NCBI GenBank assembly: GCA_037903355.1
Contig: JBAJFE010000060.1
Location: 1,240,001 to 1,304,000 of the forward strand
DNA length: 64,000 nucleotides
DNA from: Trichuris trichiura
Taxonomy: Eukaryota > Nematoda > Enoplea > Trichinellida > Trichuridae
Reading direction: 5' to 3'
A program made the position numbers and the translations under genes. Below the pieces are notes generated by a model, which ran no database searches, was not told where the DNA came from, and saw nothing but the letters and a program-made list of their open reading frames with translations. Positions 39,804 to 50,760 of the stretch are shown in pieces. Each line of letters opens with the position of its first letter. Positions within the stretch are counted from its first letter, which is position 1.

Positions 39804-40219
39804 ATGAACTTATGTTTTTTGTTATTTTGTTTATAACCCGATTAGTTCACTTAGACAATTTTATCCGATTGAAATTGGAGACGGTCGTCGAAACTTCACT
39901 TCTGAAACCTGTTGATATTAAATTCTTTGCTAACCGAGACGTCGCAATGGAAAATCCGTTGTCCTTGTACGGAGAAATGCTTGCTGATTGGTTCCAAAGG
40001 TTTTACATTAAGCAGCGGTCTTTCGGATCAATGTCTTATCCTGCAATCATGGCCAGCGTTAGCGCTACTTGTCCTTGGTGTTTGATTGATGGCATGCAGC
40101 TCCGCGGCATGCTTGCATTCACGTCCAGGAATACTAATCTTATTACCGAATCGAAAAGGTTGGCGTTAACGTTAGCTCTTTTGGTTGTCGCGGCTCTCTA
40201 TCAAGGCTTTTACAAATAA
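39804..40219 (+). CDS. uncharacterised open frame with C-terminal hydrophobic segment
   Basis: ATG 39804 opens a frame of about 138 codons ending in a hydrophobic stretch (LALTLALLVVAALYQGFYK). A second hydrophobic segment lies at the start (FFVILFITRLV). No domain is recognised and no splice partner was found. The length and terminal membrane segment make it worth listing, but chance is possible. Confidence 0.25.
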
Positions 40220-43200
40220 GTCATGAATAATAAGTAGTGAAAAGCTGTTAAGCCTTTCGGTGATTTTATAGCTGCTCCAAATTGAAGCCGCTTAACTTTA
40301 CCATGCATAAATGCTTTTGCAGTTAAAGTTGATTATTTCGAAAATTTTGCGAGCTAATTCTTAATGCAGTGCAACGCCTAAAATTAGCAAAACACAACGC
40401 CGACTAGAACACATTAAATAAACGAAATTAACTACCGACTTTTAGCATCTTAAACGTTTATTAGTTTTCTTCATATTATCAATTATTATTATTCATATTG
40501 CAAAAAGAAATAATTTCATTCAGTAAAGAATTTTAAACATTTATTGAATTTAGCAGAGCTTCCAAGAAGCCTAATACTTTTCATATTGAGAACTTATCTG
40601 ACGTAATGTTTTTGCTTATATTTCATCAGAGCAAAAAATAAGGGCTGTTCGAATATGAGTGCCTCCTAAAATGTCAGAGACGCGTGAGCGCATCATTATA
40701 ATGGACGTGTTTTTCTTCCGCCGTGATAATCTTTGTTCAGATGAGCGACTACTTACAATGTGCTTATGAAGTAGTGGTTGCAAACGGTCCAACAGTCGAC
40801 AGCCAAAAATGTGAAGGTTATGCCTGAACCTGAGCTAGTTTCACCACCAAAGTAGGGCAGGCGGTCTAAAGTTCAAAAACTAGATGCAATTGTTCACATT
40901 GTTTTATTGTTGAACATTCTGTTAAGGATGATAAGGCTCCCAGTTGCCCTACTATTAGCTTTATGCCGTTGCAAAAAAATTGGTATTTTCCTTTCAGCCT
41001 CTTCTGCTCGCGTCTTAATCCTACAGCACAGTTTGAGCTCCTATTTCCATATTTATTGGGAAGGAACCGAATCATAATCAATTTTTTCATGTATGCCTTT
41101 TGCCTGTTAATGCTATAATTCCGAGATGCGCTATTGCGGGAAAAGCATTAGCAAAATGTGTTCTTGTAATGTTTATGTTTTTCTGTAAAGCTTACGAAAA
41201 AGAAACATAACCGGCTCTCTCACTTGTTCACACATTTGCTTGGTCAAAAAATGTTTACGACACGGAAGCAGCGCAAGCAATTTTTCAATGACGCATGCGG
41301 TAAAAAATAGCTTTAATAGAGAGTAAACGCCGTTTCATAATTCGTACTTCCTTTATTCGTCTTGCTTATTTTTTGCGTATTTCCGAAGCAATCCTAAAAT
41401 GAAGTTCAATTAGCGCGTAAAAATTTAGGAACAAAATATGCAAAATTCCATCGCGCGATCTCTACGCCACCTACCGGGAAATGAATTGAATTGTAGTGAT
41501 TGCTTTGTAACTATTTTTGGTACACATTGACGACAGGGTACCTACTACTTCTGGGAGCTCTATTTCTTACTGTTTTTTTTCACTTTGGCCATATATACTT
41601 TTGATATAAAACTAGCTTTCTATAGCCTTAGGAGTTACAAACTAGCTGAATTACAGCGGCAAACTAAACCACGTCAAAAGAAAATGAATTAATTCTTATT
41701 AGTAATGTCATTGGTAAAGACTATCGTCAGTAAGAGGTAAAGTAGTTGAAGATTAAAAAGTCTTAATCCGTTCTTCATCGTTGCACTATTTTTGCATTAA
41801 TCCAACAAACATGAAGGTGAAACCGAGAGTTATCGTATCGTAATATAACTTCAAGTAAAATATCCTGGAACACAACCGTACAATTTTATTTTGTTCCACT
41901 ATGGTGTTATGTATTGTGAGAAAGATCTTTGTTGATATAGAGCTTTCGGAATTTATCTGATAATGGGATTCGACAGATCCCGAAAGCTTTATGTGAAAAA
42001 AGATTTTTCTGGCACGACGTGTTGCCATAGTAGAACAGAATAACTTTGTTATATTAACAACTTTGCTCAAAGGTAAAATAGTGCCGCAGCTTTTGGAAAA
42101 CCGAACTTAATGGAGATATCTTTGAAAGCTATTAAATTAGCATAGCGTCAGCGTTGTATTGTTTACTTACTGGCTCGTAGGTCACTTGTGGTTTCATACT
42201 TCGAGGCTGGCAGATTCTGTCCCATTTCTTCTATGAGGGGCGCCTGTTGCAAACAGTATCATAGTAAAATTTTGTACGCGTCTAATAGCGTGCGCTAACC
42301 TAAGGAAACGTTAATTTTTTTTAGATTATCTCTTATCTATTGAAATTCCTTCAACTGTTTGCAAAAAAATGTGTGAAACTTCTTATGGCAAAAATCAGCC
42401 TAAATTGAAAACTTGCGTATTTTGTAGTATCAGGAAAGTAAGATTTTTAATGACTAGAAAATCTTGTTGCTATTAGTACTATTAAGTTTCAACTTTGCTG
42501 AAGTATTGATAAACTCATTTGGGAAGTTTCATGAGCATTATTTAAAAATTGTCGGATGCCTATAGCATATACGAAACTTGTAATAACAAAACTATAAAAG
42601 AATATACTACCGATAAAACACCTTCTGATCAGACTAGACTTGACAAAACTTATATTCAAAAAGGTTGTAGTAATATTCAAAAAGGTTGTAGTAATTATGA
42701 ATCTGACAAAAACTTACTTTTTGCTGATCGAGCTTTCCAGGCATTTGGCGGTGGAGCGCCTTCTTCTCTTTCATTGGGGCCGGATTCATCAGATTCTTAA
42801 GCATTGTTTATATCAGCTGCAGTAGGTGCGTAATAGCAAAACGCTGTTGCGAGTACTCGTAAAGACGTTTTAGCAATTTTACGGAGAGGTATTCTTCTAC
42901 TGATTAATGTTAGCTTCGCAGACTATTTGGTTTGTTTTAAAATTTGCGCGGCACGTCGTCTCTTTCATTATATTTACCGTTTAAAAGACGCTCAAGTAAC
43001 GCGTCGAAAAGAATTATTTGCACATCGTAAGCTTCTAAAACTGTAAGTTCCCGTTTTGCGAATGCAGGTTTTTCTTGAGTGTAAAAACGACGCTTTGTGG
43101 CTTTTTAATGTTAGGTAGTTATGTAGGCAGTAAATTCCCGCTCCAGCAACAGATGCGACTTTTTAAAAATTTCGCTTAGATCAACTGAAACGAGTCGACT

Positions 43201-44220
43201 TGAAACGTTTTGCATTTTGTCCTCATCAAACGCTGTATTTAGAAAGTTCGAACCCACCGACTATCTTGTTGACTTTGGTTTTTGCATTGAATTCTGAGTA
43301 AACTACCGAATGCAGCGTAGAAGTCTCGTTAAGTGTTCAGCTAGTCAACATGATTTAAAAAATCATTTCTTCTGTCAGATTGTAAACGTTATTCGCACTG
43401 AAGCCCTCTATCATGTGTTAATGCTACGTTTAAATTTGAGAGCTTATTTTTGCGTGCTGGGTTTTGTGACGCTTTAGAAAAAACCGTTTTTCGAAACCAT
43501 CCTTTTTCGTACGTGCAAAGTAGTGCCTATGTTAACAATGCTTTGCATATTGCCGTTGCGTTTCATTTTATTCCACCTGACAGCTTGTTGTTTCCAAAAG
43601 CATGTCGACTTTAGTACATCGTGTTAATTTACGTACCTGAAACCGATTCAGGCTCCGACGGGGGTGGTCGTTCCGGTGGTGGTGGTCGGCCGTGAATTCT
43701 GTAGAAGTAACTGCCCGGTGGAGGATAAAACTCGCCCCCTTCAAAACAAAGCAGATTTCGTGTACAGGCGAACCAGCAAGCCTGGCAAGCTGTCAATAGT
43801 AGCTCCCTTTTATAGCATAATCAAAATGCTAATAAATCTTAGTTAAGAAAAATTGCCGTCCGTTTATTCATTCAGCTATGGTGAATAAAATTGCTAGTTC
43901 AAGTTAAGTTTGTTATTCACGTACCTTTTGAAAAGTTTTTTCCTCGTCCTATGCGCAGTCTGTGGTAGTATTCTTCGATATACTCAGCGTCGCGGCCTTA
44001 AAATAAATTATATCGCATTGGTTTTATTGAAAAAATTGGGATCGACAAGAAAGCGACCATAAAATTTTCTCTTCTAACATGCAAGCTTTGAAGATGTCGC
44101 ATTTTCAAAACTGACCGTTTGTCCACTTTAAAAGGGACAGATAATTCCCATTTCAAACCATTAATACATTTATAGCCCTTCTTAAAGGCAGAACCCTGTT
44201 CAGGCTTAATGCTTGTTTTA
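40220..44220. other. mostly featureless intergenic stretch
   Basis: AT-rich sequence. It contains a direct duplication of ATTCAAAAAGGTTGTAGTA (about 42654-42695). It also has a TATAAAAGG box on the minus strand at about 43808-43816, followed by an open Pro-rich stretch ending TTTCAG/GTACGT at about 43637 (reads GRPPPPERPPPSEPE). That stretch has no ATG, so I do not call it a gene. Confidence 0.4.
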
Positions 44221-44262
44221 GGCCGACGTTTCGGGATTGACCTTGTCCTATCCTCAGTGTCA
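44221..44262 (-). ncRNA. solitary hammerhead-ribozyme-like motif
   Basis: Minus strand reads CACTGAGGATAGGACAAGG, then TCAATCCCGAAACGTCGG. This has the CUGANGA box, a short stem II (GGA...UCC) and the GAAA box of hammerhead ribozymes, which are known in Penelope-like element ends. No RT or GIY-YIG coding sequence lies next to it, so it looks like an isolated element remnant. Stem I/III pairing was not established. Confidence 0.5.
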
Positions 44263-44769
44263 AACGTAATGTCGAAACGACGCAAAAAAATTTATTCCGG
44301 CAGCGCGCTTAAATTAAAATGCTTCAAAGAAATCGTGAATTAATTTCTTGATTTTTTCAAAGCCAAGAAAAATATATTTCTCGATGTGCCCGAAAATCCT
44401 TTGCTTTAAGAAATGCCCTAACACAGGTGTTAAATTTAGACAGACTTTCATTGGAAAACAAATTCTTTCGTAATGGTAGATTTTCGTATTTCTCTTCGTT
44501 CCATTTATGGTGAGGCTTTTATTCGTGAAAGCGTTGCAACTACGCTACGTTGAAGGAAAATTACACCTTCAATTCAAAGTATGTTAATTTTGAAAGAGCT
44601 GACGTGCAAATCTTTGAAATGACAGACTTTGTGCTGCATCCTTAGTTATCCATTCTCGTTACTGTACTGTTGACCTTTTGCAACGCTCACGTTCGATAAC
44701 CCCTCGGCGAGCGCCCCTCTGCCAATAATCAGCTCTCTATGACGCAAGCTAAACATTACTACATGACGC

Positions 44770-44892
44770 TTACGCCTTGGTTTTAGGCTTAGGTAAACGT
44801 AGAATAGGATTTCGACGGAAAACTATTGCTGGAAATCATGTTTTGCCTTTACGTAAGCCTAAGCCTTAATGTTGGGCTTAAGTTTAGGCGGG
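44770..44892. repeat. short foldback related to the 2.65/6.36 kb repeats
   Basis: An inverted pair, TTTTAGGCTTAGGTAAACGT and ACGTAAGCCTAAGCCTTAA, separated by about 50 nt. It resembles the GCTTAGG/CCTAAGC core of the two foldback copies. It may be a reduced third copy. Confidence 0.5.
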
Positions 44893-45129
44893 TTCATAGC
44901 ATACCGATGACCAGTTGCAAGGGGCGCTCTGTCGTAGTAGTATTTGAACGTTGTCTTTTCTAGGTATGAATAAATAATAAACAAGATGTTTAGTGGCGTA
45001 AGCACAACAAGAGGGTCACGTGCAGAGGTTGAGAAAAGAGCACTGTTCCGACGTCATCATGGCTCACATGAAATAGCAGCTGGGAATTCCACATTTCATT
45101 TATAGTGTTAAGCTTGCGAACTGCATCGA

Positions 45130-45318
45130 CTACTTGCTATCGTAAAATGTAAGATGGCCATTGTTGAACGCCGTAGTAAATCTCTCGTAGGGACAGTGCT
45201 CAGAGATGCTAGGTGGATTTTCGCAACGCGAATAGAAATAGTCATTACCTTGAGCATCCACTCGGTCGGCGAGAAATACGGCGACGACCGCCAAAGGTAG
45301 AACAAAGTAATAATGCAT
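45130..45318 (-). CDS. small secreted protein
   Basis: A 62-residue frame from ATG 45318. It has a clear signal peptide (MHYYFVLPLAVVAVFLADRV, then DA) and a mature part of about 40 residues with two Cys (SRCENPP and SEHCPYERF). A TATAAAAG box lies 35-42 bases upstream, so the 5'UTR must be very short. That promoter-plus-signal-peptide combination is the main evidence. The mature N-terminus would be Gln, which could cyclise. The end FYDSK recalls the middle of Kunitz domains, but the remaining cysteines are absent. An internal donor-like AAG/GTAATG after the signal peptide leaves open a spliced form. Family unknown. Confidence 0.55.
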   Translation of the reverse strand: MHYYFVLPLAVVAVFLADRVDAQGNDYFYSRCENPPSISEHCPYERFTTAFNNGHLTFYDSK

Positions 45319-45352
45319 TTTAGCAAAGTGAACTTAAATGGACAAAGCAATC

Positions 45353-45360
45353 CTTTTATA
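45353..45360 (-). promoter_or_regulatory. TATA box of the small secreted protein gene
   Basis: Minus strand AGTATAAAAGG, 35-42 bases before ATG 45318. This is the usual TATA-to-start spacing for a gene with a minimal leader. Confidence 0.6.
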
Positions 45361-45414
45361 CTTAAATGGATTCTCTTTTGCGTTTTTGAAACTAACATCA
45401 ACTGGTTGTATGCG

Positions 45415-45657
45415 TTAAAATAGACCACGTTTTGCCTTGGATTTCTTGATTAACTCAATAAAACGTTGCTTGTTCATACGCGCAACCAGTCGGATAGAGT
45501 TTTTGTGTTGAAGCCATTTTTCATTGCAAATGAGCAAGTGATCAAGTTTCTCCGATGTCCTCTTTGAACAGTGAGATTTTGTCGTGGCGGGAAAATAATT
45601 GTTCGTCGGTCGGCAGCCAAAAGCATCTGTAATTACTGCCGACAGGATATGCCTCAA
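45415..45657 (-). CDS. uncharacterised open frame
   Basis: A frame of about 80 codons rich in Lys/Arg at its end (IELIKKSKAKRGLF), stopping 55 bp before the TATA box of the secreted-protein gene. A second frame over the same bases starts with ATG after TAATTACAG at about 45626 and is open for about 50 codons. The two cannot both be coding in full. No family recognised. Confidence 0.28.
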   Translation of the reverse strand: MRHILSAVITDAFGCRPTNNYFPATTKSHCSKRTSEKLDHLLICNEKWLQHKNSIRLVARMNKQRFIELIKKSKAKRGLF

Positions 45658-46802
45658 GTAGCAAGTGTTCCAAAAGAATTGCTAATAACAATGCATTGCA
45701 ATTTCGTTCAGTATCGGCGGGAACTTCCTATTGCTTACGGATCAATTTTTCGGTCAGTAGGCCATAGGTGGGTAATTCATTACTACTTATATGGAAAACT
45801 AGAAACCTATACGTTAACTGCTAAGTTCAAATCGTTGCTCCGTTTTCGTTGTAGGTCAACCGTAACTTTGGCCTAAGCGATTTCTTCCGAGGTCTATGCA
45901 GATACGCTTCTGCGCTGTTGCTTTTTTTTACTCCGCATTATTCTCTTCTTCAACTGCATTAATTATCAGTTCGCGTAAACTTGCGTGATGGTGGTTTATT
46001 TTTAATCCGCTTTTAAGCAATATTCCATTTTTACAGTTTTCAAGCATTCTCGCGCAGCTATTTTCAAAAAAGCACTATTAATATCAATAGTTTGGATCCA
46101 CAGGTACTTATCTGCACAAAGAAGACAGTAAGACTTAGCCTCCGAAAACTGCCCTTTGGAGAAAATTAATTGAAGTTTTATTTTTTTGGTGTCTACAATG
46201 TTTATGTCAATAATTCTCCTTTAACAATTTAGGAGTGCAAGCTAGTCTCTGAGACCACGTTGAAGTAATGCTGTTCCTAATGGTTGCCTATACTAAGTGC
46301 GATGAAAGTGTCACTTCAGTGCCCCACAGACAATGGAAAAGAAGACAGCCTTTTTCCTCGAAGGTATGTAGAAATGATGCTAAGACCGGCATATTGAATT
46401 TGTCAGTCTGAGCTCTCTTCCTATTACGATGCCTCAGAAAGGCTCGTTATGCAATAATGGTTAACTTTTCTTGCTAATATGACGGACTTTCAGTTTGCGC
46501 ACCTTTCCATACGTAGGCGTACGCTAAATGCGCAGATCCCTTTTCAAGCATATTTTTTTGTATTCTTTTTGCTTAACCCTAAGTGTAGCTGCTGCACTGC
46601 GCTTGCAATAGCAAGAGAATGTCCGTTTGGAGCTTAGCAGAGAAAAATGGTGAGCCCTCTTCCCCTCAGCGTAATGCTTCAGCTTTCGTTCAATGTCAAG
46701 CAAGTATTTTACATGTATGGAGCTCTTTTCAGGTTTCCTTATTTGGTCGTATACTATGGCAGTGAAAATCCTGAAAACCAGAAGGCCGAATAGGTCGCGA
46801 AC
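45658..46802. other. no recognisable gene
   Basis: Intergenic sequence; nothing supported beyond short chance frames. Confidence 0.4.
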
Positions 46803-46999
46803 GCACTGTTATGTTTAGCCTTGCGGCAGTTGCACGTTGGCGTCTAAATAAGGAATGTGTTTGAGTAGAGGCGTTACTGCGCCAGTCTTTTTTTCAGATA
46901 CATAACTTCGAACAGGACTAGTACAATAACGCCTCTACTCAAGCACATTGCTAATTTAGACGCCAACGTGCAACTGCCGCAAGGCTAAACTTTACAGTG
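46803..46999. repeat. long inverted repeat (hairpin)
   Basis: Arms 46803-46880 and 46921-46999 are near-perfect reverse complements (for example TTAGCCTTGCGGCAGTTGCA against TGCAACTGCCGCAAGGCTAA) around a loop of about 45 nt. It has no coding content and no similarity to the Penelope ends. It is either a small foldback element or a recent inverted duplication. Confidence 0.85.
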
Positions 47000-48265
47000 T
47001 ATTTTCAATTTATTCGGGATTTTGCATCTAAGCCAGTCATTTGCTGCTCGTATGTGCTCATTCATCCAAACAAAAGAACCTCCGGTTAGTTAGCGACGCC
47101 ATCCGCCTCTGATTCAACAGCTACCTCTCTCTGATGGAATAAAATGCGTGCATCGCATTGAAATGACGGACACCGCTTGCGCAGTGTTCCTTTTTTGGTT
47201 AACGCATTTTGGAATTCGTTGTAAACTTGCCCTAATACGGTATCTTGCTTTTTAAATCATTGATGATCAAAAGGAGAGCATTCTATAAATAGAATTCAAC
47301 TTTTTAATTTTTTTTTTATTTTTAACATTGTTCTTGATTTGCCAGCTTCAGCAATGCAACATGTGACCTAATTGGTTCCTGTTTATGGACGGTACGCCCT
47401 TTTATGTTGTTTTGCCGAATGGTCATTCGTTACATCGCCGAAGCAGCAACAACGCCAACACGTTACGACCGTTGAGTGTTTTTTTTTCGTTTGTGCATTC
47501 TTTCTCTCTACAAATGACCCATCTTTTCAAACGGCTCTAAGTTACTCGTAGACGAAGGGTTAAACTATTGAAGCGCATTTTTACTTTGAATCATTTCGTT
47601 TCGAAACGTCTAACTTCTGCCAACTATTTTGTGCTTTGATAAAATTAAACTTATCCAACAGATTTGACTCCAACGCTTATTGACTATACGTTTTCTTAAA
47701 CAGTGCAGCATATCAATGCTGTTTTCAAAAGCTCGCATATCCGCCTCCGTAATGCTTTGCTCTTTTGCGAATTTGCACTAACTTTTATGGGTTGCCTTAG
47801 GATTACGCGCACTCATGTTCATTACTTCCATTTCTAGTACGTTCAAAATAGCAAAGGCGAGCTGACAATTGCATTTTTCCTTAAATGACTTAAAGGAAGT
47901 CTGAAGTACACTTTTTGAGAACGAAAACTTTGCTGACCTGCTTGTTCAGACAGCAGCTCCATTTGGAATAATACGGTCAAGTCGTCTGGGACAGCCTCGT
48001 TCAGCATTTTGCATAAATGAACCCTTTTTCAAAAATTGATTAGCTGCAGCGGGTCGTGAGTACAAAAGCTGTAAGTAGTTGCGCTATTCACGTAGTAGCT
48101 AAAGACAAAATATTTGAAACAATAAAAATTGAACTTTTGCAAGGCGGAAGATGAGGTGTTTTGTTAAAAATTTACGCGCCCTGGAATTTAGCCTTTTGTC
48201 AGAGATGCCACTTAATATAGGGCAGTTCATCAATGATGTTTCCACGCGTTGCAGAAGCTGCGTAT
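47000..48265. other. no recognisable gene
   Basis: Intergenic sequence between the hairpin and the candidate exon pair at 48.3 kb. Nothing supported. Confidence 0.4.
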
Positions 48266-48514
48266 TCAACATTGGCGTCTAAGTATGAATAGCTTTTCTA
48301 AGGGGACGGCAGTAAAGGTTACGCCACCTCTGCCCTGTTGAAAGGAAGAAATTGGAAGATGCACCTTTTGAAACCGGTCATTTTTAAATTCCAAACTGCA
48401 AACCTGTTTTCCGGCAGTTCCATTCGTATGCCCAATACGGAACTGTTGATTTATCACCATTGTCCACTGTCCAGGAGCAATGGCATCAATGCCGCTGACA
48501 CTTGTCACCCTTTG
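48266..48514 (-). CDS. candidate 3'-terminal exon pair, unrecognised protein
   Basis: Exon 48514-48404 (acceptor CTTTCTGCTCAG, donor AAACAG/GTTTGC, 37 codons, phase 0) reads VTSVSGIDAIAPGQWTMVIN, then a segment with RIGHTNGTAGKQ. Exon 48334-48266 (acceptor CCTTTCAACAG) reads GRGGVTFTAVPLEKLFILRR, then QC and stop. Both are whole-codon exons with good splice signals and a 69-nt intron, which fits the gene style of this window. Upstream exons were not placed and no family is recognised. Confidence 0.42.
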   Translation of the reverse strand, partial: QRVTSVSGIDAIAPGQWTMVINQQFRIGHTNGTAGKQVCSLEFKNDRFQKVHLPISSFQQGRGGVTFTAVPLEKLFILRRQC

Positions 48515-49839
48515 CTGAGCAGAAAGAGCAATCCAACAACCGGTAAGTAAGGAAGCAAAATTTATTTTTTAAAAACCCCATTTGTATAGTAGCTGTTTTG
48601 TTGTTGGCTCCAATAGCCTCAATAGGTTGTTTTTGTAACCTATTTGTCACAAAGAAAAGCGAGTGCACTCCTTTACTTATTTTAAAAGTAGTTCACCTAC
48701 AATTCTTCCTCCCTTCAACGGAGGCGCTCTTAAAAGTACATAGTTTGCACGTGTTTTTTTTTACAGTGTGATTCACCAAATGCCTGCGGGCAGCAAGAAA
48801 ACTTTTACGGAATTTTTTAAAGGGTGAACAGTTAAGAAAAAGGCGCTTATAGCATGTTACATTCGCTATTTGTAGAAGTAGAGATAAATATAGTTGGTAG
48901 AAGTTGGTTTGCTTATTTATTTATTAATAATTTTGAAAAGATTATTAGTAATCGTTGTTTTCCGCTTGAATGGTCATCATTGGTCTCTTGACTTCCAAAT
49001 GTGTATCGCGCAGCAAAAGGTATTATGAATGACGTTTTTTTTCCACTTTAGCCACAGCTCGAAACCTTACGTGAATTGAATATTTAACTTGAGCAAAGCT
49101 AACATTTCGAATTCATTTTTTTAAATACGAACGGTCAGAATTTAAATTTAGCTTCCATTTTGGTCGGTCAGTTTCAAGCTGACTTTCCTTGATGGAATCA
49201 GTTTGCTTGAAAGGCTTTTCTTACGCGATTTTCCATTGGCTATTCGAGCTTGGCGGAAAAGAAAAATGAGAAACTTATTAAAAACGCGGCTTATGAATTA
49301 CGTGAAATTCATTAAGCTTTCTTTTCTGAATGGTCGCGTAAACGGTTGTACGCGGTTAACCTCGCCGAGCCTTATCCCGCGAATAGTCAAACCTGAATGT
49401 ATGTAACGTGAATTATTCATGATCACTCACCAATTTAAAGAGTTGCGAGTGAAACGGTTACTCCGTATTGCGACTATGCTTTGGTATTTACGATGGCACC
49501 TAAAAGTCGATGCCCCTTCTGCTGTTTGTCTTTCGTTAACTTACATGCGGCAATTATATTGGAAATTAATTGCTCCGATATACCTGTTTTAATATTTATG
49601 CGTCTTTGATTGTAATGACACGTTTACTAGTTGGAAAAGCTACCTAACAAAATAAACAAACAAAAAACTCGTTATAGAGCCATTAGAGGCATTTACAGCT
49701 AACCTATGCTTTAGCGGCAAGTGCCTTGAAAGCTTTGAAACCTTTTCGTCCATATACGAACTGCGTATTTTGTTACAAAAGAAGCAAAAACTGCTACGCG
49801 TTGGACTTTCAAAATGCTTTAAATTAGTGCAGAAGAAGA
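48515..49839. other. no further gene recognised
   Basis: May contain upstream exons of the 48.3 kb candidate. One acceptor-like CTTGCTGCCCGCAG near 48790 on the minus strand was noted without a joinable frame. Confidence 0.35.
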
Positions 49840-49997
49840 CATCTTGTAAATGTAACTTCTTGGTACGGGACCGTATAGTTTCATGTTGAGTTTCTTTTAC
49901 GCAAATTTTGTCCCGTTGATAATATTATTCTGAATTTTTTCGCGGAATTTTTATTAATTGATATTAATTGATTTAGTTGATAATATTTTTATTATTC

Positions 49998-50035
49998 CGT
50001 AGCTTTCGGGTCAAACGAGACCCGTCTTCAGCGGT
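49998..50035 (-). ncRNA. hammerhead-ribozyme-like motif (nest, outer left)
   Basis: Minus strand: CACCGCTGAAGACGGGTCTC, loop, GACCCGAAAGC. The CUGANGA box, a 5-bp stem II (GGGUC/GACCC) and the GAAA box are present. One extra C lies between the CUGANGA box and stem II in all intact copies of this family in the window. Confidence 0.6.
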
Positions 50036-50178
50036 GTTAATATAAAACAATGACGTAACGAAAATTCACGGTGTTAAAATGATGTAACAGGTGTTGCGCG
50101 GGGATTTTTTAACTGTTTAAAGTCAAATGTAAAAGTTTTATTACGAAAGTATTCCCGTTTAATGTGCTAATTAACTCC

Positions 50179-50215
50179 GGAGCTTTCGGGTCGACCGAGA
50201 CCCGTCTTCAGCGGT
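50179..50215 (-). ncRNA. hammerhead-ribozyme-like motif (nest, inner left)
   Basis: Minus strand: CCGCTGAAGACGGGTCTCGG, then TCGACCCGAAAGCTCCGG. All core boxes are present. It is mirrored immediately to the right by a copy in which the CUGANGA box is lost (50221-50255). Confidence 0.58.
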
Positions 50216-50220
50216 TGTGA

Positions 50221-50255
50221 ATAAGACGGGTCTCGGTCGACCCGAAAGCTCCGGA
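50221..50255 (+). ncRNA. degenerate hammerhead-like motif
   Basis: Stem II and the GAAA box (GACGGGTCTCGGTCGACCCG, AAAG) are intact but the CUGANGA box reads TGAATAAGA. It lies at the inversion centre of pair B, so the box was probably lost at the junction. Confidence 0.5.
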
Positions 50256-50668
50256 GTTAATTAGCACATTAAACGGGAATACTTCCGTAATAAAACTTTT
50301 ACATTATGAAAACATACGCTCCCGTACCAAGAAACCACATTTTCAAGTTTAAAGTCAAATGTTTTAAAGTAGATTTCATTGTGTCCTCATCTTCTGTCTG
50401 TCAGCTGGCCATTTTTCTTGTTGTGGATATGTGTTGTTCTTCAGAAATTTCATTTTAGTGGAGATGGAGAAGTACCTTAAAATGAAATTTCTGAAGAACA
50501 ACACATATCCACAACAAGAAAAATGGCTAGCTGACAGACAGAAGATGAGGACACAATGAAATCTACTTTAAAACATTTGACTTTAAACAGTTAAAATATC
50601 CCCGCGCAACACCCGTTACATCATTTTAACACCGTGAATTTTAGTTACGTCATTGCTTTATATTGACA

Positions 50669-50706
50669 CCGCTGAAGACGGGTCTCGTTTGACCCGAAAG
50701 CTACGG
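50669..50706 (+). ncRNA. hammerhead-ribozyme-like motif (nest, outer right)
   Basis: CCGCTGAAGACGGGTCTCGT, then TTGACCCGAAAGCTACGG. It lies downstream of a segment matching the PLE1 3'UTR, in the position expected for a Penelope-like terminal repeat. Confidence 0.6.
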
Positions 50707-50760
50707 AATAATAAAAATATTATCAATGGGACAAAATTTCCGTAAAAGAAACTCAACAAA

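Larger units (their letters stand above)
49840..50760. mobile_element. nested inverted Penelope-like terminal repeats (non-autonomous)
   Basis: Three inverted pairs sit together. A: 49884-50130 against 50577-50757. B: 50131-50208 against 50223-50300. C: 50348-50458 against 50478-50587. The A' arm (sense) contains a 3'UTR-like segment matching PLE1 (CTGACAGACA...ACTTTAAAACA...TTTAAACAG), then a hammerhead-like core, then GGGACAAAATTTCCGTAAAA. The left edge and the B' end carry the MK...PV start motif. No RT is present. It reads as several element ends copied head to head. Exact boundaries and a target-site duplication could not be fixed. Confidence 0.8.

Noticed and set aside
43230..43260. GTTCGAACCCA, a tRNA B-box-like string
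   Set aside because: No matching A box or acceptor stem within tRNA distance.
43637..43816. Pro-rich minus-strand stretch behind a TATAAAAGG box
   Set aside because: There is a good donor and promoter-like box, but no ATG in the frame, so coding could not be supported.
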